A DNA stretch of 58,566 nucleotides. Source: CAXSBR01 sp964236495. GTDB lineage: Bacteria > Actinomycetota > Actinomycetes > Mycobacteriales > Jatrophihabitantaceae. The notes under the pieces are model-generated. The model was not told where the DNA came from. It saw nothing but the letters and a program-made list of their open reading frames with translations, and searched no databases. The position numbers were made by a program, and so were the translations under genes. Location of the stretch: assembly GCA_964236495.1 (NCBI GenBank), contig CAXSBR010000020.1, positions 1-58,566 on the forward strand. Direction: 5' to 3'. Below, in pieces: positions 17,841-31,319 of the stretch (position 1 is its first letter; each line of letters opens with the position of its first letter).

Positions 17841-18836
17841 CTACACCCCGATCGGGTGCCAGACGGTCTTGGTCTCGACGAATGCGGCGAGCCGGCCGGT
17901 GCCCGGATCGGCCGTCCAGTCCTGGGTTCGCTCGGCTCGCGGCAGATAGGCCCGCTTGACGGTGTCGGCGGCGCTCCGCTGCAGGTCGGGTCGTTGGGCA
18001 GCCGTCGCGCCGGTGAGATCGAGTGCGTCCACGTCGCGGTGCGATGCAAGCCACGGCGCCAACTCGGCGACCGACCCGGTGAGCAGGTTCACCACGCCTG
18101 CGGGCAGGTCGGACGTGGCCAACACCTCGGCGAACGTAGCTGCGGGCAATGGCCGCTGGAACGACGTGATCACCACCGCGGCGTTGCCGCCGGCCAGCAC
18201 CGGCGCCAGCACGCTCACCAGGCCCAGCAGGCTCGACTCCTGCGGCGCGAGCACGCCCACGACGCCGGTCGGCTCAGGCAGCGAGAAGGAGAAGTACGCG
18301 CCTGATACCGGGTTGGTGGAACCGGCAATCTGGGCGTACTTGTCACACCATCCGGCGTACCAAACCCAGCGGTCGATGGCCTGGTCCAACTGAGCCTCGG
18401 CCTGCGCGGCGGTAATGCCTTCACCGGCGCGGACTTCGGCTACGAATTGAGTCCGCCGACTCTCCAGCATCTCGGCAATCCGGTAGAGGATCTGGCCTCG
18501 GTTGTAGGCGGTAGCAGTCGACCAGCCGGCGAATGCCTTGCGCGCAGCACCGACGGCGTCACGTAGATCCTTGCGCGATGCGTGGGCCACCTGAGCGAGC
18601 AGAGCGCCGTCCGCACTGTGCACCGGGTACACCCGACCGGATTCCGAGCGCGGAAAAGCGCCGCCGATGAACAGCTTGTAGGTCTTGCGGACATCGATCC
18701 GCGCGGGTGTGGCAGCTGCGTCGCCAGCGCGCACCTCGCCAGCGATCGGGCCAGTGCTCGGGGCTCCAGCGCTCTGGTCGTGGGTGGTCAGACCGTCAGC
18801 GGTCGGGTCGCCAGTGCTCTGGTCGTCAGTGATCAA
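17841..18836 (-). CDS. Half-length aldehyde dehydrogenase-family protein without catalytic domain
   Basis: The product is 331 aa from a TTG at 18836 that overlaps the upstream gene's end; a GTG at 18734 giving 297 aa is an alternative. From KLFIGGAFPRSESGRVYPVH onward it follows the N-terminal, NAD-binding half of aldehyde dehydrogenases (GVVGVLAPQESSLLGLVSVL, LPAGVVNLLTGSV, DLTGA where active enzymes have FTGS). It then diverges and stops. The ELGG glutamate motif and the FNQG...C nucleophile motif are absent, so it cannot be a normal dehydrogenase. It lies directly downstream of the full-length paralogue and may act as a partner or regulatory subunit. The region before residue 35 is low-complexity (DQS/TGP repeats). 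Confidence 0.75.
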   Translation of the reverse strand: MITDDQSTGDPTADGLTTHDQSAGAPSTGPIAGEVRAGDAAATPARIDVRKTYKLFIGGAFPRSESGRVYPVHSADGALLAQVAHASRKDLRDAVGAARKAFAGWSTATAYNRGQILYRIAEMLESRRTQFVAEVRAGEGITAAQAEAQLDQAIDRWVWYAGWCDKYAQIAGSTNPVSGAYFSFSLPEPTGVVGVLAPQESSLLGLVSVLAPVLAGGNAAVVITSFQRPLPAATFAEVLATSDLPAGVVNLLTGSVAELAPWLASHRDVDALDLTGATAAQRPDLQRSAADTVKRAYLPRAERTQDWTADPGTGRLAAFVETKTVWHPIGV

Positions 18837-20352
18837 GGTAGGCCGCCAACCCGTGCCGGCCGCCTTCGCGGCCGAAGCCGGACTCCTTGTATCCGCCGAA
18901 GGGCGCGCTCGGGTCGAACCGATTGAAGGTGTTGGCCCACACCACACCCGCGCGCAGTCGGTTGGCCACCCACAGGATGCGCGAGCCCTTCTCGGTCCAG
19001 ACGCCGGCCGACAACCCGTACGGAGTGTTGTTAGCCTTGTCCACCGCCTCGGCCGGCGTGCGGAAGGTGAGCACGGACAGCACCGGCCCGAAGATCTCCT
19101 CGCGAGCGATGCGGTGCGCCGGAGAGACGTCGGTGAAGATCGTCGGCGGGAACCAGAACCCGCGGTCAGGCAGGTCGCAGGGCGCCGTCCACCGCGTCGC
19201 GCCCTCCGCGTCGCCGGCGTCTGCGAGGGCGGTGATGCGTTCGAGTTGGGCGGCGGAGTTGATCGCACCGATGTCGGTGTTCTTGTCCATCGGATCGCCC
19301 AGGCGCAGGGTGCCCAGTCGGGCCCGCAGCGCCTCGAGCAGCTCGTCGGCGACCGATTCCTGCACCAGCAGCCGCGACCCGGCGCAGCAGACGTGGCCCT
19401 GGTTGAAGAAGATGCCGTTGACGATGCCCTCGACGGCCTCATCCAGCGGAGCGTCGTCGAACACGATGTTGGCCGCCTTGCCGCCCAGTTCCAGGCTGAG
19501 GCGCGTATCGGTACCGGCCAGCGTGCGTTGAATCTGCTTGCCCACCGCGGTGGATCCGGTGAACGCGATCTTGTCCACGCCGCCGGTCTCCACCAGTGCC
19601 TGCCCGATGTCCGGACCGCCGGGCAGCACGTTGACCACGCCGGGCGGAAGGTCGCACTCGGCGATGATCTCGGCCAGCGTGAGGGCGCTCAGCGGCGTCG
19701 TCTCCGCCGGTTTGAGCACCACCGTGTTGCCGCAGGCCAGCGCCGGTGCGATTTTCCAGGCCGCCATCAGCAGCGGAAAGTTCCACGGAACGATCTGCGC
19801 GGCCACGCCGAGCGGCTGCGGGTCGGGCCCGAAGCCGGCGTAGGGCAGCTTGTCCGCCCAGCCGGCGTGGTAGAAGAAATGCGCGGCCGCGGTGGGAATG
19901 TCGACGTCACGAGATTCGCGGATCGGTTTGCCGTTGTCCAAGGTCTCCACGACGGCCAGTTCGCGACCACGCTCCTGGATGGCGCGCGCGATGCGGAACA
20001 GGTACTTAGCCCGTTCCCGCCCGGGCATCCGACCCCAGGCGCCGTCGTAGGCGCGGCGGGCGGCGGCGACTGCGTCGATCACGTCGCTGGGGCCGGCCTC
20101 GCTGACCTCGGCCAGCGGCTCCTCGGTGGCCGGGTTGATCGTTTTGACGGCCGGACCGCTGCCGGCACGGAAGCTGCCGTCGACGAAGACGCCGTAGGAG
20201 GAGCGGACGTTGCCGATCGCCGCCGATTCCGGCGCCGGCGCGTAGTCGAAGACGCCGGCTGCCGGCTGACTGTAGGAGGTGCCGCCGCCGATGCCCTGTG
20301 CGCTGCCGCCGCGGGCGGTGAAGTCGGCGTCGCTGGGATTACGGTCGCTCAT
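18826..20352 (-). CDS. Aldehyde dehydrogenase, full length
   Basis: The product is 508 aa. NAD(P)-dependent aldehyde oxidation is supported by PWNFPLLMAAWKIAPAL (about 189-205), FTGSTAVGK (264), the general base in LELGGK (Glu288), the nucleophile in FNQGHVCCAGSR (Cys322), EEIFGPVLSV and PFGGYKESGFGREGG. The N-terminal 50 residues are a Gly/Ser/Ala-rich extension. The start ATG overlaps the deoC stop by ATGA (20349-20352). DeoC releases acetaldehyde, so oxidation of acetaldehyde to acetate is the likely role; that is inference from position. Confidence 0.93.
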   Translation of the reverse strand: MSDRNPSDADFTARGGSAQGIGGGTSYSQPAAGVFDYAPAPESAAIGNVRSSYGVFVDGSFRAGSGPAVKTINPATEEPLAEVSEAGPSDVIDAVAAARRAYDGAWGRMPGRERAKYLFRIARAIQERGRELAVVETLDNGKPIRESRDVDIPTAAAHFFYHAGWADKLPYAGFGPDPQPLGVAAQIVPWNFPLLMAAWKIAPALACGNTVVLKPAETTPLSALTLAEIIAECDLPPGVVNVLPGGPDIGQALVETGGVDKIAFTGSTAVGKQIQRTLAGTDTRLSLELGGKAANIVFDDAPLDEAVEGIVNGIFFNQGHVCCAGSRLLVQESVADELLEALRARLGTLRLGDPMDKNTDIGAINSAAQLERITALADAGDAEGATRWTAPCDLPDRGFWFPPTIFTDVSPAHRIAREEIFGPVLSVLTFRTPAEAVDKANNTPYGLSAGVWTEKGSRILWVANRLRAGVVWANTFNRFDPSAPFGGYKESGFGREGGRHGLAAYLDH

Positions 20353-21335
20353 TCGATACTCACGTAGTTGGGGCCGTCGTAGGCGCCGGTGGCCAGCTTG
20401 TGCCGCTGGACCAGCAGGTCGTTGAGCAGGCTGGACGCACCGAAGCGGAACAGCGCCGGCGTGAGCCAGTCGGTGCCGGCGGTCTCTTTGACCATAACCA
20501 GGAAACGCACGGCTTCCTTGCTGGTGCGGATGCCGCCGGCCAGCTTGACGCCGCGCTGATCGCCGGTGAGGGCCGCGAAGTCACGGACGGCCTGCAGCAT
20601 CACCAGGGCGACCGGTGGGGTGGCGGCCGGGCTGATCTTGCCGGTGGACGTCTTGATGAAGTCCGCGCCCGCAGCGAGCGCCAGCCAGGATGCACGTCGG
20701 ACGTTGTCCAACGTGACCAGCTCGCCGGTTTCCAGGATCACCTTCAGGTGCGCGTTCCCGCAGGCCTGCTTGACCGCGACGATCTCGTCGAACACCTGCT
20801 GGTAGTGCCCGGCCAGGAACGCGCCCCGATCGATCACCATGTCGATTTCACTCGCGCCGGCAGCAACGGCGTCGCCCACGTCGACGAGCTTCGTGCGCAG
20901 GCTCGCTCGCCCCGACGGGAACGCGGTTGCCACACTGGCGACGGCCACCGTCGAGCCGCGCAGCGCGTGCACCGCGGTGGCGACCAGATCGGGGTAGACG
21001 CAAATCGCGGCAACCGACGGCACGCCAGGATCGCTCGGGTCGGGTCGGACGGCCTTGGCGCACAGCGAGCGCACCTTGCCCTCGGTGTCGTTGCCTTCCA
21101 GCGTGGTCAGGTCGACCATCGAGATGGCGGTGTCGATGGCCCAGGCCTTGGCCGTCGTCTTGATGCTGCGGGTGGCCAGCATCGCCGCACGCGCAGTGGC
21201 GCCGACCTCGTCGACGCCGGGCAGGCCGTGCAGGAACCGGCGCAGCGACCGTTCGTCGGCGAACTCGCTGACGACAGCGCTGCCGTTGCTGCGCGCACCG
21301 CCGACGAGGTCTCGCCGCATATCGGTGGCCGTCAC
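20349..21335 (-). CDS. deoC: Deoxyribose-phosphate aldolase
   Basis: The product is 328 aa from the GTG at 21335 (GAGG just upstream); an ATG at 21320 is possible. It cleaves deoxyribose-5-phosphate to glyceraldehyde-3-phosphate and acetaldehyde. Class I aldolase motifs are AICVYPDLV, EIDMVIDRGAFL, LKVILETGEL, the Schiff-base Lys in DFIKTSTGK and GVKLAGGIRTSKEA. It is somewhat longer than the E. coli enzyme at the N-terminus, as in other actinobacteria. It is the first gene of a three-gene operon with both aldehyde dehydrogenase-family proteins, and it follows gltB by 55 bp on the same strand. Confidence 0.94.
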   Translation of the reverse strand: MTATDMRRDLVGGARSNGSAVVSEFADERSLRRFLHGLPGVDEVGATARAAMLATRSIKTTAKAWAIDTAISMVDLTTLEGNDTEGKVRSLCAKAVRPDPSDPGVPSVAAICVYPDLVATAVHALRGSTVAVASVATAFPSGRASLRTKLVDVGDAVAAGASEIDMVIDRGAFLAGHYQQVFDEIVAVKQACGNAHLKVILETGELVTLDNVRRASWLALAAGADFIKTSTGKISPAATPPVALVMLQAVRDFAALTGDQRGVKLAGGIRTSKEAVRFLVMVKETAGTDWLTPALFRFGASSLLNDLLVQRHKLATGAYDGPNYVSIE

Positions 21336-21390
21336 GGCCTCGATCCTACGTTCGCGCAGGCCCGCGCAGCCCCTGGCCGCGTTCGGCCGC

Positions 21391-26034
<4,644 letters not shown>

Positions 26035-26397
26035 GGCAGGTAGCTCCAGGCGCGTCGGGGCGCGTGCAAGAGCGTGCTCACCACGGGCGGCGCTCTCGGA
26101 TACGGCGACAAGGTTTGCAGCGGCGGGGACTGCACGTCTGCACAGATGGGACAGCGCTGGCCCGGGTTGGAACGGTCTTCGGGACAGCACTGGCCCGCGA
26201 GAATCAATGCCGACGACGGTCGTTTTGGCACCCGTCGGCGAACAGCACAAGACTACCTGGATCCGGCTACCCCATTGCCGCATTTTGGCAGTCCTTGCGA
26301 AGCCGCAGGTGCCGCCGTTGCGCTGCTACCTCAGCCAGCGGTAGGCGTCGGAAGCGGCTGGTAAGCGCCTGGCCGACATGCATGCCATCCTGAACCT
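26035..26397. promoter_or_regulatory. Divergent spacer gltB / ankyrin gene with a 17-bp direct repeat
   Basis: No gene is supported here. Two copies of gggacagc(g/a)ctggcccg, 16 of 17 identical, lie at 26148-26164 and 26181-26197, 33 bp apart (about three helical turns). They are 115-165 bp upstream of the gltB start. This fits a pair of regulator-binding sites, but the protein is unknown. Confidence 0.4.
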
Positions 26398-27057
26398 GTG
26401 TCCGAACCGACGTCCGCTGCCGATTCAGCGGACGAGTTCTTCGCAGCAGTCGCCGCAGGCGACACCCCGACGGTGCGCACGCTGCTCGACGACGAGCCCG
26501 CGCTGCTGGCCGCGATGGCACCCGGTGGCGTGCGCGCGCCGCTCATCGCGCTGTACAACTCACACGGCCCGCTGGCCGACGAACTGGCCGCGCGGTCCGA
26601 GCCGCTGGACGTGCACGAAGCGAGCGCCTTCGACGACAACGGCCGGTTGCGAACGCTGCTGCTCGAGGATCCGACCTCGGTGCGGGCGTGGAGCGTGGAC
26701 GGCTGGCAGCCGTTGCACCTGGCCAGCTACTTCGGCCGGACTGAGGCGGCTCGCCAACTGCTCGACGACGACGCCGACCCCAACGCCCACAGCCGTAACA
26801 GCTCGCGCGCGACTCCACTGCACTGCGCCGCCGCGGGCCGGCACAGCGACATCGTATGGCTGCTCATCGGCTCCGGTGCCGACGTCTCGGCGCGGCAGCA
26901 CAACGGCTTGACGGCGCTGCACACGGCGACGGCAAAGAGCGACGTCGAATCGGTCCGCGCGCTGCTGGCTGCCGGCGCCGATCCGAATGCACCCGACGAT
27001 GTCGGCGCCAGTGCCCGCTCGCTGGCTCCGGCCGAGATCGCCGCGCTACTCGACTGA
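26398..27057 (+). CDS. Ankyrin-repeat protein
   Basis: The product is 219 aa from a GTG. Four to five ankyrin units are visible: DDNGRLRTLLLEDP, then DGWQPLHLASYFGRTEAARQ, SRATPLHCAAAGRHSDIVWL, and NGLTALHTATAKSDVESVRA followed by LLAAGADPN. The TPLH/TALH helices and the LL..GADPN turns are the repeat hallmark. It has no signal peptide, membrane segment or catalytic domain, so it is a cytoplasmic protein-binding module of unknown partner. Its end overlaps the convergent lgt stop by 12 bp. Confidence 0.9.
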   Translation: MSEPTSAADSADEFFAAVAAGDTPTVRTLLDDEPALLAAMAPGGVRAPLIALYNSHGPLADELAARSEPLDVHEASAFDDNGRLRTLLLEDPTSVRAWSVDGWQPLHLASYFGRTEAARQLLDDDADPNAHSRNSSRATPLHCAAAGRHSDIVWLLIGSGADVSARQHNGLTALHTATAKSDVESVRALLAAGADPNAPDDVGASARSLAPAEIAALLD

Positions 27058-27975
27058 GCGGCTCGCAGCCTCGCTCGGCGCGGGCACTTCGACTCCCGCG
27101 ACGCCTTCACTGAGGCGACCGTCGCGGTGAATGCTCGCCTCACGCGGGCCGCGGTGGGTGAGGAACCAGACCGCGCCGCCGACGATGGCGATCAGCGCGG
27201 TCCAGATGTTCACGCGCAGGCCCAGGATGTGGTTCGCGTGGTCGCTGCGCAACGCCTCCACCCACAGCCGGCCCAGGCCGTAGCCGGCGGCATAGAGGGC
27301 GAACACGCGTCCATTGCCGAGCGCGAATCGACGCCCCGCCCAGATCAGAAACACCGCCAGGGCGATGTTCCACAGCGATTCGTACAAGAAGGTGGGCTGG
27401 TAGTAGCCCATCAGCGTCGTCGAGGTGCCGCTGGAGGTATTGCTGCAGGACACGGCGTGACCCTCGACGATGTCCCAGCAGTGGATCTCCAGCTTCCACG
27501 GCACACTCGTCGGCCGGCCGAACAGCTCGTTGTTGAAATAGTTGCCCCAACGTCCGAGCGCCTGCGCCAGCGCGACCCCGGGCACCGCCGCGTCGCCGAA
27601 GGAGTCCAGCCGCAGCCTGCGACGGCGGCAGCCGATCCACGCGCCCAGCGTGCCGAGCAGGATCGCGCCCGGAATACCCAGGCCGCCGTCCCAGATCTTC
27701 ACCGCGTCGATCGGATGCGCGCCACTGCTGAAGTAGAGCTCCGGGTCGGTGACGACGTGGTAGATCCGGCCGCCGACGATCCCGAAGGGCACTGCCCATT
27801 TCGCAACGTCCCAAGCGTCTTCCGGCCCGGCGCCACGAGCCATGAACCGACGGTTGGTCAGCAGGATCGCGACGATGATGCCGGCCACGATGCACAGCGC
27901 GTACGCCCGAATGGGAAGCGGGCCCAGATGCCAGACGCTGGTACTGGGACTGGGAATGGACGCCTGCAGATGCAC
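27046..27975 (-). CDS. lgt: Prolipoprotein diacylglyceryl transferase
   Basis: The product is 309 aa from the GTG at 27975 (VHLQASIPSPSTSVWHLGPL). It is an inner-membrane enzyme that transfers diacylglycerol from phosphatidylglycerol to the lipobox Cys of prolipoproteins. About seven membrane segments are visible, with IRAYALCIVAGI, FGIVGGRIYHVVTD, the signature GRWGNYFNNELFG (about 150) and QPTFLYESLWNI. The order trpC-trpB-trpA-lgt on one strand is common in Actinomycetota. With lspA at 52.4-53.0 kb the window carries two of the lipoprotein maturation steps, and the BMP lipoprotein is one client. Confidence 0.95.
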   Translation of the reverse strand: MHLQASIPSPSTSVWHLGPLPIRAYALCIVAGIIVAILLTNRRFMARGAGPEDAWDVAKWAVPFGIVGGRIYHVVTDPELYFSSGAHPIDAVKIWDGGLGIPGAILLGTLGAWIGCRRRRLRLDSFGDAAVPGVALAQALGRWGNYFNNELFGRPTSVPWKLEIHCWDIVEGHAVSCSNTSSGTSTTLMGYYQPTFLYESLWNIALAVFLIWAGRRFALGNGRVFALYAAGYGLGRLWVEALRSDHANHILGLRVNIWTALIAIVGGAVWFLTHRGPREASIHRDGRLSEGVAGVEVPAPSEAASRSVE

Positions 27976-28030
27976 CTGCTTACCGTAGGCGAGCAGATGC
28001 GTTACTGGGCAACTGCGCCGCCACCGCCAG

Positions 28031-28825
28031 TCAGCGCCGCACGCCGCCGGCCAGCTGGGTCGCCAACGCACCGGCCGCACGTGCGCCGGAATTGGCATCG
28101 GTGGCGTCCAACAAGCAGCGCACGAACGCCGATCCGACGATGACACCGTCGGCGAAGGCGGCGATCTCTCCGGCCTGATCGGCGTCGGACACGCCCAGTC
28201 CCACGCACACCGGTGTGTCCGGGCGCACAGCGCGTACCCGGGCGACGAGGGTCTGTGCCGCGTCGCTCACCCCGCCCCGCACCCCGGTCACGCCCATAGT
28301 GGAGGTGGCGTAGACGAACCCGCGGCACTGGTCCACCGTCGCAGCCAGCCGCGCATCGGTCGACGACGGAGCCACCAGGAACACCGTATCCAGGCCCTCA
28401 ACCCGCGCGGCGGCGATCCACTCGCCGGCCTCGTCGGGGATCAGGTCGGGCGTGATGACGCCCGATCCACCGACCGCTGCCAGATCGGCGGCGAAGCGTT
28501 CGACGCCGTAGTGCTCGACCGGGTTCCAGTACGTCATCACCACCGCCGGCGCCACGGCCGACACCGCTTCCACCGCGCGCAGCGAATCCTTGAGCCCCAC
28601 CCCCGCGCGCACAGCCGGATCGACGGCGCGCTGGATGACAGGGCCGTCCATACCCGGGTCGCTGTAGGGCACGCCGACCTCGACCACGTCGACGCCGCCG
28701 GCGACCATGGCCAGCATCGCCTCGATCGAACCGTCGATGCTTGGATATCCCACCGGCAGATAGCCGATCAAGGCAGCGCGGTTCTCGGCCCGGGCTGCGG
28801 CAAGAGCGTCGGACAGCGCGCTCAT
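28031..28825 (-). CDS. trpA: Tryptophan synthase alpha subunit
   Basis: The product is 264 aa. It splits indole-3-glycerol phosphate to indole and glyceraldehyde-3-phosphate in the TrpA2B2 complex. The TIM-barrel motifs are ALIGYLPVGYPS, VVEVGVPYSDPGMDGPVIQ (catalytic Glu and Asp region), VMTYWNPVEHYG, YATSTMGVTG and VGLGVSDADQAG. The ATG at 28825 overlaps the trpB stop by ATGA (28822-28825). Confidence 0.97.
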   Translation of the reverse strand: MSALSDALAAARAENRAALIGYLPVGYPSIDGSIEAMLAMVAGGVDVVEVGVPYSDPGMDGPVIQRAVDPAVRAGVGLKDSLRAVEAVSAVAPAVVMTYWNPVEHYGVERFAADLAAVGGSGVITPDLIPDEAGEWIAAARVEGLDTVFLVAPSSTDARLAATVDQCRGFVYATSTMGVTGVRGGVSDAAQTLVARVRAVRPDTPVCVGLGVSDADQAGEIAAFADGVIVGSAFVRCLLDATDANSGARAAGALATQLAGGVRR

Positions 28826-30261
28826 GACTGCGGACCCCCGGGCTCGTGCTCCGCGGCCGTATCTTTCGCGGCCGTATCTTTCGCGACCTTGTCCTCGGCG
28901 ACCTTGTCCTCGGCGGCCTTGTACTCGGCGGCCCTGCCCTCGGCAGCCGTGTCCTCGGCGGCCAACACAATCCCCGGACCGTCGTCGGTCTCGGTGTCGT
29001 TGTGGGTGTTGTCGTTGGTGACCTCGTCGGGATCCTCCAGCGCGAACCACTTCGCCGCCGTCTCGACGTCCTTGTCTCCGCGCCCGGACAGGTTCACCAG
29101 GATCACCGCGTCCGGACCCAGCTCGCGGCCCAGCACCAGTGCCCCAGCCAGCGCGTGCGCAGACTCGATGGCTGGAATGATGCCCTCGGTGCGGCACAGC
29201 AGTGCGAAGGCGTCCATGGCCTGGGCGTCGGTGATTGGACGGTACTCGGCCCGGCCGAGATCGTGCAGGTAGGCGTGCTCGGGGCCTACGCCCGGGTAGT
29301 CGAGCCCGGCGGAGATTGAGTGTGACTCCGACGTCTGGCCGTTCTCGTCCTGCAGCAGGTAGGAGCGGGCGCCGTGCAAAACACCCGGTGAGCCGCCGGT
29401 GATCGTCGCGGCGTGCCGACCGGTCTCGACACCGTCGCCGGCAGCCTCCAGGCCGAGCAGGCGGGTGTCGGGGTCGTCGACGAAGGCGGTGAAGATGCCG
29501 ATTGCGTTGGACCCCCCGCCCACGCAGGCCACCACGGCATCGGGCAGCCGGCCGACCCGCTCCAGCACCTGGGCGCGCGCCTCGTCGCCGATGATCCGCT
29601 GGAACTGGCGCACCATCAGCGGAAACGGATGCGGCCCGGCTACGGTGCCGAAGATGTAGTTGGTGTCCTCGACGTTGGTCACCCAGTCGCGAAACGCCTC
29701 GTTGATGGCGTCCTTGAGAGTGCGCGAACCGGTGGTCACCGACACCACTTCCGCGCCGAGCAGCTTCATCCGGGCGACGTTGAGCGCTTGGCGGCGGGTG
29801 TCCTCCTCGCCCATGTAGACGGTGCAGTCCAGGCCCATCAGCGCCGCGGCGGTGGCGGTGGCCACGCCGTGCTGGCCCGCACCGGTCTCGGCGATGACGC
29901 GGCGCTTACCGATCCGGGTGGTGAGCAGCGCTTGGCCCAGCACATTGTTGATCTTGTGCGAGCCGGTGTGGTTCAGGTCTTCGCGTTTGAGCAGGATGCG
30001 CGCTCCCCCGGCGTGCGCGCCGAACTTGCCGACGTCGGTCAATGGCGAGGGCCGGCCGGTGTAGTCGCGCAGCAGCCGAGCCAGCTCGGTGGTGAATGCA
30101 GGATCGGCCTGCGCGCTGGAGAAAGCGGCGTCGAGCTCGTCGAGGGCAGCGATCAGCGCCTCGGGTACGAAACGGCCCCCGAACCGGCCGAAATGGCCAG
30201 TCGCATCGGGGACAGGCGGCAGTGGGGGGACTCTCTGATCAGGATGGGCAGCAACGGACAT
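28822..30261 (-). CDS. trpB: Tryptophan synthase beta subunit with a repetitive acidic tail
   Basis: The product is 479 aa from the ATG at 30261 (CGGAG upstream). It condenses indole with serine using PLP: the Schiff-base Lys103 is in HTGSHKINN, the phosphate loop in GGGSNAIG, and GEEDTRRQALNVARM is conserved. The normal fold ends at about residue 408 (AAKWFAL). The last 71 residues are an acidic linker followed by five-residue repeats (AAEDT, AAEGR, AAEYK, AAEDK, VAEDK, VAKDT, AAKDT), encoded by a 15-bp minisatellite. Such a tail is not part of TrpB proteins generally. The gene is 165 bp downstream of trpC. Confidence 0.96.
   Translation of the reverse strand: MSVAAHPDQRVPPLPPVPDATGHFGRFGGRFVPEALIAALDELDAAFSSAQADPAFTTELARLLRDYTGRPSPLTDVGKFGAHAGGARILLKREDLNHTGSHKINNVLGQALLTTRIGKRRVIAETGAGQHGVATATAAALMGLDCTVYMGEEDTRRQALNVARMKLLGAEVVSVTTGSRTLKDAINEAFRDWVTNVEDTNYIFGTVAGPHPFPLMVRQFQRIIGDEARAQVLERVGRLPDAVVACVGGGSNAIGIFTAFVDDPDTRLLGLEAAGDGVETGRHAATITGGSPGVLHGARSYLLQDENGQTSESHSISAGLDYPGVGPEHAYLHDLGRAEYRPITDAQAMDAFALLCRTEGIIPAIESAHALAGALVLGRELGPDAVILVNLSGRGDKDVETAAKWFALEDPDEVTNDNTHNDTETDDGPGIVLAAEDTAAEGRAAEYKAAEDKVAEDKVAKDTAAKDTAAEHEPGGPQS
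28859..28963 (-). repeat. 15-bp degenerate tandem repeat in the trpB 3' end
   Basis: Seven consecutive 15-bp units (plus-strand form ttgtcctcggcggcc and variants) encode five-residue Ala/Glu/Asp/Lys repeats. The period is a multiple of 3, so expansion keeps frame. Confidence 0.85.
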
Positions 30262-30426
30262 GACAACTCCGAACGAATCGACGGCAGGGCAGGCGGGAGG
30301 CGGGCAGCACAATGCTGGAACGCGTACGAGATCGGTGTGCGCTGAGCGAAAAGTCAGCTACGCCATCGCGCGCGAAGGGAGCTCGGCCCTGCCTGGCTTA
30401 CCTGACAGCTGATCATCGGCGGCTGG

Positions 30427-31239
30427 TCACCGGGCGGTCCGCGGCGTGGACGGATGGGCAGCGACGGTGACCAGATCGGCGACGGCTTGTCGCGGGTTCG
30501 CCGCGGTGACCAGGCCTTCTCCCACCAGCACTGCGTCGGCACCGGCAGAGGCGTAGCGCAACAGGTCGTGCTGGTCGCGCACACCGGACGCCGCGATCTT
30601 GAGCACGCCGCTGGGCAGGCCGGGCGCGATGCGCTCGAACACCGATCGGTCGACCTCGAGGCTCTTGAGGTTGCGGGCGTTGACTCCGATCACGCGCGCG
30701 CCCGCGTCCAACGCCCGGCTGGCTTCTTCCTCGGTGTGCACCTCGACCAGCGCACACATCCCGAGTGACTCGATGCGTTCGCGCAGGCCCACCAGCTCGT
30801 TCTGATCCAGCGCCGCGACGATCAGCAGTACGAGGTCCGCTCCGTGGGCGCGTGACTCGTGCACCTGATACGACGACACCACGAAGTCCTTGCGCAGCAC
30901 CGGCACGTCCACCCGCTGGCGCACTGCCTGTAAATCGGCCAGCGATCCGCCGAAGCGGCGCTGCTCGGTGAGCACGCTGATCACCCGGGCCCCGCCGTCG
31001 GCGTACTGCGCGGCCAGGTCAGCCGGGTTCTCGATGTCGGCCAGCCGCCCCGAAGACGGGCTGGCCCGCTTCACCTCGGCGATGACGGCCACTCCGGGCG
31101 CGCACAGCGACGCGAAGGCATCCCGGGCGGGATAGGCGTCCCGCGCGATGGCTTTGATCTCGGCCATGGGTAGCGCAGCCTCGCGGGCGAGGAGGTCCTC
31201 ACGAACCCCCGCCACGATGTCGTCGAGGACGTTGACCAT
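30427..31239 (-). CDS. trpC: Indole-3-glycerol phosphate synthase
   Basis: The product is 270 aa from the ATG at 31239, chosen because GAGGGG precedes it; an ATG 12 nt upstream lies in that ribosome site. It closes the ring of carboxyphenylaminodeoxyribulose phosphate. Motifs are VIAEVKRASPSSG (catalytic Lys), VLRKDFVVSSYQVHESRAHGAD, GVNARNLKSLEVD and AASGVRDQHDL. It is a single-domain enzyme with no fused TrpF. Confidence 0.96.
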   Translation of the reverse strand: MVNVLDDIVAGVREDLLAREAALPMAEIKAIARDAYPARDAFASLCAPGVAVIAEVKRASPSSGRLADIENPADLAAQYADGGARVISVLTEQRRFGGSLADLQAVRQRVDVPVLRKDFVVSSYQVHESRAHGADLVLLIVAALDQNELVGLRERIESLGMCALVEVHTEEEASRALDAGARVIGVNARNLKSLEVDRSVFERIAPGLPSGVLKIAASGVRDQHDLLRYASAGADAVLVGEGLVTAANPRQAVADLVTVAAHPSTPRTAR

Positions 31240-31319
31240 GATTCCCCTCATCGGCGGATGGACTCCTGGAGACTAGTCGCCGCATCGGACCTCGACTGCC
31301 ACTGGGCTCACTCGTTGGC

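Noticed and set aside
30262..30426. Trp leader-type attenuator upstream of trpB
   Set aside because: No short Trp-rich leader peptide or competing hairpins can be recognised in the trpC-trpB spacer.
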